In this document: positions 47,707-55,405 of the stretch, one piece after another
Layout of the letters: each line of letters starts with the position of its first letter
How positions within the stretch are numbered: position 1 is the first letter of the stretch
Source: Pseudomonas brenneri
GTDB lineage: Bacteria > Pseudomonadota > Gammaproteobacteria > Pseudomonadales > Pseudomonadaceae
Reading direction: 5' to 3'
DNA length: 64,000 nt
Assembly: GCF_007858285.1 (NCBI RefSeq)
Contig: NZ_VFIL01000001.1
Span: 124,001-188,000 of the forward strand
Made by a program: the position numbers and the translations under genes
The notes under the pieces: model-generated
The model's input: only the letters and a program-made list of their open reading frames with translations
Told to the model about the DNA's origin: nothing
The model's database searches: none

Positions 47707-47778
47707 TCTGTGTGAATGGCGCATTTTGAGGGCCTGCGCATTCGTGCGGATTGACCCAACAGTGAAAGGAAAACCGAC

Positions 47779-47994
47779 ATGACCATCAAAGCGATCAACG
47801 TGCGCAACCAGTTCAAGGGCGTGATCAAGGAGATCCTGCTGGGCGAAGTGGTGTCTGAGATCGACGTACAAACCGCCTCCGGAATTGTCACCTCGGTGAT
47901 CACCACCCGCTCGGTGCGCGACCTGGAATTGAAGGTGGGCAGCGAAGTGATTGCCTTCGTCAAATCCACCGAAGTGTCCATCGCCAAGCTCTGA
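47779..47994 (+). CDS. Mop/TOBE-domain molybdate-binding protein (molbindin)
   Basis: A 71-residue single TOBE/Mop domain. The pattern AINVRNQFKGVIKEI, VSEIDVQTASGIVTSVITTRSVRDLELKVGSEV, and FVKSTEVSIAK is diagnostic for molbindins, which form hexamers and store molybdate or tungstate. GAAAGGA precedes the ATG. Its neighbour region encodes the molybdenum enzyme NarG, which suggests a role in supplying the metal. Confidence 0.92.
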   Translation: MTIKAINVRNQFKGVIKEILLGEVVSEIDVQTASGIVTSVITTRSVRDLELKVGSEVIAFVKSTEVSIAKL

Positions 47995-48014
47995 TACCAA
48001 TCCTGCACACCTTT

Positions 48015-48112
48015 GTAGGAGCCGGCTTGCCGGCGAAAAACCTGAGAACGCTGCGGGGTATCAGATAATCCGCGTCATCGTTGACGATTTTCGCTGGCAA
48101 GCCAGCTCCTAC
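48015..48112. repeat. REP doublet, inverted orientation
   Basis: GTAGGAGC at the left and GCTCCTAC at the right bound a 98-bp unit with GC-rich arms (CCGGCTTGCCGGCG / GCTGGCAAGCC). The inner CGTCATCGTTGACG is the reverse complement of the core in the 6.4- and 16.3-kb copies, so this copy is turned round. It lies between the mop and patB genes. Confidence 0.85.
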
Positions 48113-48119
48113 AGAGTGT

Positions 48120-49268
48120 TCAGCGGTTATTCAGGCTGCGCTCCAGGCGTGAAATACCTTCTTCCAGCAATGCCCGCGGGCAGCCGAAGTTCAAGCGTAC
48201 GAACTGTTGGCTGTCATCGCCAAACTCAATACCGGCACTCAAGCCGACCCTGGCCTGCTCCAGGAAGAACCGCTGCGGATCATCCAGGCCCAGGGCGCTG
48301 CAATCGAGCCATGCCAGGTAGGTGCCTTGAGGGGCATGCATGACCATGCCGGGCAGGCGTTTTTGCACCGCGTCCAGCAGGTAGTCGCGGTTGCCTTGCA
48401 GGTACGTGACCAGCGCTTCCAACCATTCACCACATTGGCTATACGCCGCCCAGGTGGCTTCCAGGCCCAACGGGCTGACGCTGTCGACCATGCCGCAGCG
48501 GGCCTTGTTGAAGCGCTCGCGGATGAGCGGGTCCTGGACAATTGCAAAGCAGGTCTTCAGGCCGGCGACGTTGTAGGCCTTGCTGGCGGACATCAGGGTA
48601 ATGGTGCGCCGGGCGATTTCTGCACTCAGCGAGGCGGTGGGGATATGCCGGCGCCCGTCAAAGCACAGCTCGGCATGGATTTCATCGGAGATGATCAGCG
48701 CACCCGTATCCAGGCACGCGTTGGCCACGGCCAACAACTCTTCGCGGGCGAATACCTTGCCCAGCGGGTTGTGGGGGTTGCTCAACAGCAGTGCGCCGGC
48801 GCCCTGCAAGGCCTGGCGCAAAGCGGGCAGGGGGGTGAGGTATTCGCCGTGGTCGCTCAGTTCAAACGGCACTTCGATCTTTGGCAGGTTCCAGTTGCCC
48901 GCCGCATGGCGCAGCGGTGCGTAGTTGGGGGTCTGTAAGACCACCGGTTGGCCCGGTTGTACAAAGGCGTGCAAGGCCATGTTGAAACCCGGCTCGACGC
49001 CCGGCAGGAACAGCAATTCATCGGGCTGCACGCGCCAGGCGTACTTGTCCCACAGGTCGCGGATGATCGCCTCGCGCACTTGCGGGCGGGCGACGCTGTA
49101 GCCAAGCATTTGCTGGTCCAGGCGCGCGTGCAGGGCCTTGAGGATCGCCGGCGGGGCGGCGATATCCATGTCGGCAATCCACATCGGCAAGACGTCTTCG
49201 GGGTAGCGGCTCCACTTGGTACTGCCGGTGCCGAGTCGAGGGTGGATCGTGTCGAAATCAAAGCTCAT
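48120..49268 (-). CDS. patB: PatB/MalY-type C-S lyase (cystathionine beta-lyase family)
   Basis: A 382-residue PLP enzyme of aminotransferase fold type I. The family start FDTIHPRLGTGSTKWSRYP and MWIADMDI are present, with LLLSNPHNPLGKV, the Asp in DEIHAEL, and the PLP lysine in SASKAYNVAGLK. It cleaves C-S bonds in cystathionine or related thioethers. It stands alone on the minus strand. Confidence 0.9.
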   Translation of the reverse strand: MSFDFDTIHPRLGTGSTKWSRYPEDVLPMWIADMDIAAPPAILKALHARLDQQMLGYSVARPQVREAIIRDLWDKYAWRVQPDELLFLPGVEPGFNMALHAFVQPGQPVVLQTPNYAPLRHAAGNWNLPKIEVPFELSDHGEYLTPLPALRQALQGAGALLLSNPHNPLGKVFAREELLAVANACLDTGALIISDEIHAELCFDGRRHIPTASLSAEIARRTITLMSASKAYNVAGLKTCFAIVQDPLIRERFNKARCGMVDSVSPLGLEATWAAYSQCGEWLEALVTYLQGNRDYLLDAVQKRLPGMVMHAPQGTYLAWLDCSALGLDDPQRFFLEQARVGLSAGIEFGDDSQQFVRLNFGCPRALLEEGISRLERSLNNR

Positions 49269-49317
49269 GGGGGCGCTCGTGTCAGGAAGGCGGGCGAGGA
49301 ATGGCGTCGATTCTAAG

Positions 49318-49998
49318 TCAGCCGGCCTGATAGGTCATCAATTGCTCCTCGCACAGGATCAGGATCGTACGCCGTTGCACCTCGATCAAGCCGGCGTCCA
49401 CCAACCGGTGCAGGATCCGCGAAAACGTCTCCGGCTGAATCCCCAGTTTTGACGCCACCAGACGCTTGGGCACCTGCAGCACCACATCGCCGCTGACGGC
49501 ATCGCGTTCCTGGATCAGAAAGTTGATGACCCGGCGGCTGGCATTGGCCAGGGTCAGGGTGTCGATGTCCTTGAGGCGTTGATGCAAGTGCAGGCTCATG
49601 GTGCCGAGGATCGCCAGGCAGATCTGCGGCTGGTCCTCCAGGGCCTTGCGGTAGTGATGCCCCTCGATGCTCACCAGCACGCTGTCCTTGAGCGCCGTGG
49701 CACTCACCGGATACGCCTTGGCCTGGCTAAACAGCAGGGCTTCGGCAAAGGTCTGGCCGGGGCGGATGACTTCCACCAGATGCTCCTGGCCTTCGCCGGT
49801 GACCCGGTGCAACTTGACCTGGCCACTGACCAGCAGGAAAAACCGATCGGCAGGATCGCCCTGATGCATCAAGGTCGAGTGCCCGGGCAGGCGCTTGAGA
49901 TTGGCCAGGGTGCAGACATCCTGGAAAATCTTCTCCGGCAACGGGCTGAACAGATGATGCCGGCGCAGGGTTAAAACGATGGATGGATGGGTCAGCAT
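49318..49998 (-). CDS. dnr: DNR-type CRP/FNR family regulator of denitrification
   Basis: A 226-residue regulator with an N-terminal cyclic nucleotide-like domain (PGHSTLMHQGDPADRFFLLVSGQVKLH) and a C-terminal helix-turn-helix (VPKRLVASKLGIQPETFSRILHRL). It lacks the N-terminal cysteine cluster of ANR, as DNR proteins do; DNR instead senses nitric oxide through haem. The length fits P. aeruginosa DNR. GGAGGT precedes the ATG at 49998. DNR-type boxes upstream of nirS and narK1 in this window are likely targets. Confidence 0.88.
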   Translation of the reverse strand: MLTHPSIVLTLRRHHLFSPLPEKIFQDVCTLANLKRLPGHSTLMHQGDPADRFFLLVSGQVKLHRVTGEGQEHLVEVIRPGQTFAEALLFSQAKAYPVSATALKDSVLVSIEGHHYRKALEDQPQICLAILGTMSLHLHQRLKDIDTLTLANASRRVINFLIQERDAVSGDVVLQVPKRLVASKLGIQPETFSRILHRLVDAGLIEVQRRTILILCEEQLMTYQAG

Positions 49999-50045
49999 GG
50001 CGTACCTCCGCTCCCATCCATGGTAGGGCGTGAGGCCGGTGGGGC

Positions 50046-50933
50046 CTATGCCTCGTTGGAGGTAGCTCCGAGGAGGCAGTGGCCCTGCAGCAGTGCCGAA
50101 AATGCGTCCCGCGCCGGATGGCAGCCTGCGTTGGCATGCCAGTAAAGCAGGTTGTCGATGCGCGTCAGTTCCGCGAACTCGTGGCCTTGCCAGTTGGCGC
50201 CCTGACGATATTGCTCGTAGATCCCACGTGGGACCAGCGCGGCGCCGTTGCCGGCGCTGACGCAGCCGATAATCGTGCCGTAGCTGGCGATGCTGATGAT
50301 TGACGCGGCCTGGTCGTGACGTGACAACCATTGCTCCAGGGCCAGGCGATATGGGCAGCCTGTCGGCCACATAAACAGGGTCAGGCCCTGCAGGTCCGTC
50401 ACGCTGCGCACCGGCCCCAGGGACTTGGGGGCGATCAGCACCAGGTCTTCGCTATACAGCAGCGTGCTTTCCAGCCCGGGGCGCTGCACATCCACGGCGA
50501 CAATCGCTGCGTCCAGCCGATGGTACTGGATATCATCGAGCAACTGCGACCAGGTGCCGGTGCTCAACTCCAACGCTACCTGGGGATACAGCGCGTGATA
50601 GCGCGCCAGCAACTGCGGCAAGCGCCCGGCTGCACTCGACTCGATAGCACCGATACGCAAACGCCCATGGGGCGCGCCACCGGGTGCGACGGCACGCCGG
50701 GAGGCTTCGGTCAGGTCGAGAATTTTCGTCGCGTATTCGATAAACACTTCGCCGGCGGGGCTGACCCTCAGGCCCCGGCCTTCTCGAACAAACAATGCGA
50801 TACCGAGTTCTTGCTCCAGGGACTTGAGCCTTGCTGTGATATTGGACGGTACGCAATGCAACTGTTCGGCAGCACGGGCAATGCTGCCCAACTCGTAGAC
50901 CGTCTTGAACATGCGCAGTTGGGACAGTTCCAT
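50046..50933 (-). CDS. LysR-family regulator
   Basis: A 295-residue LysR-type regulator: winged helix MELSQLRMFKTVYELGSIARAAEQLHCVPSNITARLKSLE, then the effector-binding domain with GRLRIGAIESSAAGRLP. It diverges from the EamA transporter gene by 113 bp, the common layout of a regulator and its target. The inducer is unknown. Confidence 0.88.
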   Translation of the reverse strand: MELSQLRMFKTVYELGSIARAAEQLHCVPSNITARLKSLEQELGIALFVREGRGLRVSPAGEVFIEYATKILDLTEASRRAVAPGGAPHGRLRIGAIESSAAGRLPQLLARYHALYPQVALELSTGTWSQLLDDIQYHRLDAAIVAVDVQRPGLESTLLYSEDLVLIAPKSLGPVRSVTDLQGLTLFMWPTGCPYRLALEQWLSRHDQAASIISIASYGTIIGCVSAGNGAALVPRGIYEQYRQGANWQGHEFAELTRIDNLLYWHANAGCHPARDAFSALLQGHCLLGATSNEA

Positions 50934-51046
50934 GATTCACCTGGAGTGAAGGGTGGGCTCAGTTTAAGTCACTTTTTTCAGGGCTTGGGTTTTTTCATAC
51001 TTTTGCCAGGCAGTGCCTGTGTGCTGCTACGTTCTTGAGAACCCTC

Positions 51047-51907
51047 ATGTCCCGCGCAAAAGTTGTCCTGGCAACCGGTTTCGTCATCCTCTGCTGGGCG
51101 TATTCGCCTGTCGGCATCCATATCGCCTTGCAGGCTTATGCTCCCGATAACCTGGCATTACTGCGGTTTGTGATTGCTTCGATTTTTATGGCCGGGGTGG
51201 CTGGGTTCAAGGGTGTTTCACGGCCTCGGGTCCGGGATTTCCCTATGTTTACCGTGCTGGGGCTGTTTGCGGTGACACTGCACCACATCGCCCTCAACTA
51301 CGGCCAGCGCGGTGTGAGTGCCGGGGCGGCGAGTGTGCTGGCGCAATCTACGCCTTTGTTCAGCGCGTTGCTTGCCAGCACGGTGTTCAGGGAGCGGATC
51401 AGCACCTGGCAATGGGGCTGTGTGCTCGGTGGCCTGCTCGGTGCGGGGGTAGTAGCGGTTGGGGATCGCGGTTTTGGCGAGCTGGATGGGCACGGCTTGT
51501 TGATCCTGCTGGCAGCGGCATCCTGGAGCCTGTATTTCGCCCTGCAAAAGCGATATGCCCAGCGTTATGACGGGCTGACGATGGTGTGCTTCACCCTATG
51601 GTCAGGTACGGCGTTGCTGCTGGTGTATCTGCCCGGATTACCGGAGGAATTGGCCCAGGCTCCGGTGTCGGTGAACCTGGCAGTACTGGTGCTGGGCATC
51701 TTTCCCAGTGCGCTGGCATACCTGGCCTGGGCGTATGTGCTGACACACAGTACAGTCAGTCGGGCAGCGATTTCGCTTTATCTCATACCGCCGGTTGCAA
51801 TGGTCTTGGCCTGGGTTTTATTGGCGCAGCGGCCTTCGGTGATGGTGATCGTGGGGACGGTTATTGTTTTGGCGAGTGTGGGGGCGTTGACGGTGAAAGT
51901 GCGGTAA
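51047..51907 (+). CDS. EamA/DMT-family exporter
   Basis: A 286-residue inner-membrane protein with ten hydrophobic segments and two EamA halves (SRAKVVLATGFVILCWAYSPVGIHIAL; LLILLAAASWSLYFALQKRYAQRY). Such proteins usually export amino acids or metabolites. The ATG at 51047 is chosen over a TTG 12 bases upstream. The substrate cannot be read from sequence. Confidence 0.87.
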   Translation: MSRAKVVLATGFVILCWAYSPVGIHIALQAYAPDNLALLRFVIASIFMAGVAGFKGVSRPRVRDFPMFTVLGLFAVTLHHIALNYGQRGVSAGAASVLAQSTPLFSALLASTVFRERISTWQWGCVLGGLLGAGVVAVGDRGFGELDGHGLLILLAAASWSLYFALQKRYAQRYDGLTMVCFTLWSGTALLLVYLPGLPEELAQAPVSVNLAVLVLGIFPSALAYLAWAYVLTHSTVSRAAISLYLIPPVAMVLAWVLLAQRPSVMVIVGTVIVLASVGALTVKVR

Positions 51908-51990
51908 TTGGGATTACGGCCAGCGTGGTTTAACGGGGCGCCCAAGATCAAAAGCAGAGCAACAGCAACGCCAGAGCGCGCAGCTGCATT

Positions 51991-52102
51991 CCCCTGTAGG
52001 AGCTGGCTTGAACTGCGATCACGCCAGTAAGAACACCTCGGGGTGTCAGATACCCAACGTCATCGTTAACGACCATCGCAGGCAAGCCAGCTCCTACAGG
52101 GG
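51991..52102. repeat. REP doublet with 20-bp arms
   Basis: Perfect 20-bp arms (CCCCTGTAGGAGCTGG...; 51991-52010 and 52083-52102) surround 72 bp containing CGTCATCGTTAACG. It lies within the 38-bp inverted-repeat pair. Confidence 0.88.
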
Positions 52103-52143
52103 ATCTTTGCCGGGCACAAATTTGCGTCACACCGACAATCAAA

Positions 52144-52233
52144 TGTGGGAGCTGGCTTGCCTGCGATAGCCGGAGACCAGCCACCCAAGACAATGACTGA
52201 ACCACCGCTTTCGCAGGCAAGCCAGCTCTCACA
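52144..52233. repeat. Second REP doublet in the same gap
   Basis: TGTGGGAGCTGGCTTGCCTG at 52144 onward is matched by the near reverse complement ending GCTCTCACA at 52232, with one mismatch. It belongs to the GTGGGAGC subclass, unlike the preceding GTAGGAGC doublet. Confidence 0.82.
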
Positions 52234-52327
52234 GGGGTACGCGCACGCTTCGACGATCAGGTCGGCTATCAGGCCGCCTCGCTTTGCTTGTGATTTTGAT
52301 CTTAGGCGCCCCGTTAAACCACGCTGG

Positions 52328-52560
52328 CCGTCATCCGATATTGATTTGGGGGGTAAACCGGCAGGACGCCGGTTTAGCCGCGCTGGGCCATGGATGGCCC
52401 ATCGCGGCGGCCCCCCAAATCAATGTCGGATGACGGGCACACCGAGCCTAGGCGAGGTGCCGAGTGGTGGGGCAAGAGCGTTTTGCTTACTTTTGCGCTC
52501 TTCAAAAGTGAGCCGCCGTAAGGGCGGAACCCATAGCCGCCATGACCGCAGCAACGGATA
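52328..52560. ncRNA. Highly structured cloverleaf-like intergenic element
   Basis: A 26-bp outer stem with one mismatch (52328-52353 with 52411-52436) encloses two inner hairpins: a nine-pair stem (52354-52362 with 52368-52376) and a compound stem (52377-52382 with 52403-52408, then 52385-52391 with 52394-52400). Further short dyads follow to about 52530 (AAGAGCG/CGCTCTT; ACTTTTG/CAAAAGT). A half REP lies near 52594-52624. Whether it is transcribed cannot be seen, so the ncRNA label is tentative; it may be a dispersed DNA element. There is no supported gene in 51908-52645. Confidence 0.5.
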
Positions 52561-52645
52561 TGTACACATACCAAGAAGTTTGTGTAGATACCCATGGCCA
52601 TCGCAGGCAAGCCAAACTCCCACAGGCAATACACACAATCAAACC

Positions 52646-53293
52646 CTACCCAGCCTGGCGCAAATGCTCCATCGCCCAGACCGCCGCTTCCACCCGCGAG
52701 CGCAAGCCCAGCTTGTGCAGCAGGTTCTTCACATGCACCTTCACCGTGCCCTCGGTAATCCCCAGCTTGTGCCCGATCACTTTGTTGCTGTAGCCACCCG
52801 CAATGGTCTTCAACACCTGTCGCTCGCGCTCGGTCAATTCCACCGCCGCATGGGGCTGGGGCGAGCGCAGTGCCTGGGCCAGTACGCGCGTCAGGCCGGG
52901 GCTGATCACCAGCGCACCGTGCAGTGCATCGCGGATGTACTGGATCAACAACTCAGGCTCCATGTCCTTGAGCAGATAACCATTGGCATCCAGGCGCAGG
53001 GCATCGCGGATGTCGTCTTCGGCATCGGACACGGTAAACAGCAATACCTTGCCGGCGTATTGCATCGCTCGCAGGCGGCGCAGGGTTTCCAGGCCGTTCA
53101 TCTGCGGCATGTTGTTGTCCAGCAGCACCAGGTCCGGTTGCAGCGATTCGATCAAGCCCAGCGCTTCCTCACCATTGCCCGCTTCGCCCACGACGTGCAG
53201 GTCGTCTTCCAGTTCAAGCATCTGGCGCATGCCGTGGCGCATCATCGGGTGATCGTCGACGAGCAGGATGCCGTGGCGCAGTGAGGTGTTCAT
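52646..53293 (-). CDS. narL: NarL, nitrate/nitrite response regulator
   Basis: A 215-residue response regulator. The receiver domain shows ILLVDDHPMM (acidic pocket), the phospho-acceptor Asp in DLVLLDNNMP and the Lys of GYLLKDM. A LuxR-type helix-turn-helix follows (LTERERQVLKTIAGGYSNKVIGHKLGITEGTVKVH). It overlaps narX by 4 bp. Its DNA heptamers are present upstream of narK1. Confidence 0.95.
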   Translation of the reverse strand: MNTSLRHGILLVDDHPMMRHGMRQMLELEDDLHVVGEAGNGEEALGLIESLQPDLVLLDNNMPQMNGLETLRRLRAMQYAGKVLLFTVSDAEDDIRDALRLDANGYLLKDMEPELLIQYIRDALHGALVISPGLTRVLAQALRSPQPHAAVELTERERQVLKTIAGGYSNKVIGHKLGITEGTVKVHVKNLLHKLGLRSRVEAAVWAMEHLRQAG

Positions 53294-55095
53294 GACAAGC
53301 TACCTTCTGGTAAAGAGTGCCCGAGGAATTCCGGGCGAAACAGCAAGTGCACCCGCGTGCCCTGGGGCTCGCGGGAAGAGATTTCGAGCTGGCCGTGCAG
53401 GCTGCGGGCGCGTTCGTCCATGATCGTCAGGCCGTGGTGTTCGCGTTGGTCCACCGGCTCGCTGAAGCCGCGGCCGTCATCTTCAATGCTCAGGCTCACG
53501 GTTTCGCCGTGTTGGCGCAGTTGCAGCCAGGCATTCTGCGCATGGGCGTGGCGCAGGCAGTTGGACAGCGCTTCACGGGTGACTTGCAGCAGGTGGATCT
53601 GCTCACTGGCCGACAGCTGGAAGGCCAGCGCATCCACATGTAAATGCACCTGGAACTCGCCACGCCGGGAGAACTCCTCGGCCGTGTCCTTGAGTTCCTG
53701 TACCAGCCCTGCGTCGTGGATTTGCAGGCGGAACGTGGTGAGCAACTCGCGCAATTGCCGGTAGGCGTTGTTCAAGCCTTCGCGCAGTTCGCCGGTGACG
53801 GTTTCCAGGGTGGCCTTGGGCTCGTCGCGGCGCAGCAGGGTCTGCATGCGGCTGACTTGCAGCTTCATATAGGACAAGGCCTGGGCCAGGGAGTCATGCA
53901 GCTCGCGGGCGATGATGGTGCGTTCGTCCAGCAGCAGCAGGCGGTGGTCCTGCTCACGCTGGCGCTTGAGTGAAAGCGAGGTGCCGATCAGGTTGGCCAG
54001 GGCCTGGATCAACTGCTGTTCCCAGTCCTGGGGCGCATGGCCGTCGACAAAATGCGCCTTGAGTTCGCCCAGTTCCGCGCCCTGGTTACTGATGCTGAAC
54101 ACCTGTGGCGGGGCGACGTGATGTCGCTCGCAGGTCGCACAATCACCGATGGCGCAGACGTTACGGCTGTTTTCGCCATGCAGCGCGAGCATCTGTTGCG
54201 CCGGGGCGAGGAAGTGCCCTTGCAGGCACAGTGACAGGCGCAGGCCCGGCAGGCGGTTCTGGAAGCGGCGGATCAGCTCGTCAAGGCCTTCGGCATTGGC
54301 CAGGCGCGAGGCCAGGCTGCGGCTGCTCTCATAGAGCAATTCCAGGGCGGCGTTGGCCTGTTGCAGGTTGAGAGTCTTGTGCTGCACCTGGCTTTCCAGG
54401 GTGTGGTGGGACTGTTCGATGGTTTCGGCCAGGGTGTTGAAGCTCAGGGCCAGTTGCCCCAATTCGTCTTGGGAGCGGTGGTTGACCCGCGCCGTGTAGT
54501 CGCCATCGCGAAAGCGCCGGGTGGCGTCCACCAGCTCCTTCAGCGGCGTGACCACGCCGTACTGCAACTCATAGAGCCCAATCAACAGGATGATCAGCGT
54601 ACTGAACAGCGCCAGGCCCTGGATCAACTGTTGCCAGCCTTGTTTGTGCTCGCTCTGTTGCTGCAACAGGCTGACGAACTGGTTGAGTTGCTCGACAAAG
54701 GCTGGCGCGCGTTCACGGAAGAAGGTGCCGTCGCCACGCTCGATGGCGGGGAGCAGGTCCTGGTTCCAGTGTTGCTGGATCTGCCGATAGCTCTGTTGCA
54801 GGGCGCTGTGCGGGCCGTCTTCGAGCACGGCTTTCAACGACTGGCTATCCAGGCGCCGTTGCAGGCTTTGGGTGATGGCCTGGATTTCATCAATCGGGGC
54901 ATGGTCGGCGAGCTTCCAACTGAGGTGGTAGGTCTCCATGCGCACCGAGCCTGCGGTGTTGATGGCCGCGCCGTCGCCCTGGCTGAACCAGGCAATCAAA
55001 CCGGCGCTCAGGGAGCTGGCCAGGGCCAGGATCGCAATCAGGATCACCGCGACACCGGCCCGCGCGGGCAGGGAGCTGCGCAGCCAGTTAAACAT
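53290..55095 (-). CDS. narX: NarX, nitrate/nitrite sensor histidine kinase
   Basis: A 601-residue inner-membrane sensor. Two membrane helices (about 10-32 and 148-168) flank a periplasmic sensor with the nitrate-binding P-box (AAINTAGSVRMETYHLSW). HAMP and cysteine-containing linker (CAIGDCATCERH) parts follow, then the HisKA_3 helix with the phosphorylated His in ARELHDSLAQALSYMKLQVSRM, and the ATPase domain (IEDDGRGF). The ATG at 55095 fits known NarX starts; an upstream ATG at 55137 is possible. Confidence 0.93.
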   Translation of the reverse strand: MFNWLRSSLPARAGVAVILIAILALASSLSAGLIAWFSQGDGAAINTAGSVRMETYHLSWKLADHAPIDEIQAITQSLQRRLDSQSLKAVLEDGPHSALQQSYRQIQQHWNQDLLPAIERGDGTFFRERAPAFVEQLNQFVSLLQQQSEHKQGWQQLIQGLALFSTLIILLIGLYELQYGVVTPLKELVDATRRFRDGDYTARVNHRSQDELGQLALSFNTLAETIEQSHHTLESQVQHKTLNLQQANAALELLYESSRSLASRLANAEGLDELIRRFQNRLPGLRLSLCLQGHFLAPAQQMLALHGENSRNVCAIGDCATCERHHVAPPQVFSISNQGAELGELKAHFVDGHAPQDWEQQLIQALANLIGTSLSLKRQREQDHRLLLLDERTIIARELHDSLAQALSYMKLQVSRMQTLLRRDEPKATLETVTGELREGLNNAYRQLRELLTTFRLQIHDAGLVQELKDTAEEFSRRGEFQVHLHVDALAFQLSASEQIHLLQVTREALSNCLRHAHAQNAWLQLRQHGETVSLSIEDDGRGFSEPVDQREHHGLTIMDERARSLHGQLEISSREPQGTRVHLLFRPEFLGHSLPEGSLS

Positions 55096-55180
55096 CACGG
55101 CGTAATCGAAGGGGTAAGGACAGCAGCATGGCGGCACCTGGCATAGGAAACAGTATTGAATTCTGCATTCCCTGGCGCAC

Positions 55181-55196
55181 TACCTCTAAAGAGTTG
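55181..55196. promoter_or_regulatory. Partial NarL site
   Basis: TACCTCT-AA-AGAGTTG has one perfect NarL heptamer and one degenerate partner in 7-2-7 spacing. It lies about 85 bp before the narX start. Confidence 0.5.
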
Positions 55197-55277
55197 CCGG
55201 CGCACCCTCCCACGGGAAAAAGCCGGCACAAGAGATCAATCCATTGATAAATAAAGACTTTCTCTTGTTATTTGACC

Positions 55278-55293
55278 TACCTCCTTAGAGGTA
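55278..55293. promoter_or_regulatory. NarL 7-2-7 binding site
   Basis: TACCTCC-TT-AGAGGTA is a nearly perfect inverted pair of TACYNMT heptamers with the two-base spacing required by NarL. Only one of fourteen positions departs from consensus. It lies between the divergent narX and narK1. Confidence 0.85.
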
Positions 55294-55331
55294 GACGGGC
55301 CAAGCATAGGCCAATACCCCCCAGGTGGACG

Positions 55332-55345
55332 TTGATCTGGGTCAA
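55332..55345 (+). promoter_or_regulatory. ANR/DNR box of narK1K2GHJI
   Basis: TTGAT-CTGG-GTCAA matches the FNR-family consensus at nine of ten positions. If it acts as a class II site, transcription starts near 55380. This places the ATG at 55379 at or before the start point and supports the downstream GTG as the narK1 start. Confidence 0.82.
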
Positions 55346-55405
55346 GTTCTGCGAGGACGTCGCCCCTAACCTGCGCTCATGGATTCATTTCTGGGAGCGC
55401 AAAAC

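Larger units (their letters stand above)
51916..52331. repeat. 38-bp inverted repeat pair bounding a REP-filled 340-bp interval
   Basis: The left arm (51916-51953, beginning ACGGCCAGCGTGG) and the right arm (52294-52331, ending CCACGCTGGCCGT) match at 37 of 38 positions as reverse complements. Between them lie two REP doublets. The interval has the form of a small non-autonomous element (MITE-like), or of two copies of one dispersed element in opposite orientation. It contains no plausible gene. Confidence 0.8.

Noticed and set aside
51991..52233. Repeated REP arms as a CRISPR array
   Set aside because: The units are inverted pairs of two different REP types, not direct repeats with regular spacers, and no cas gene is present.
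55235..55248. ATCAAT-CC-ATTGAT dyad as an FNR box
   Set aside because: The half-sites are turned outward (ATCAA...TTGAT) rather than TTGAT...ATCAA, so it is not an FNR-type site.
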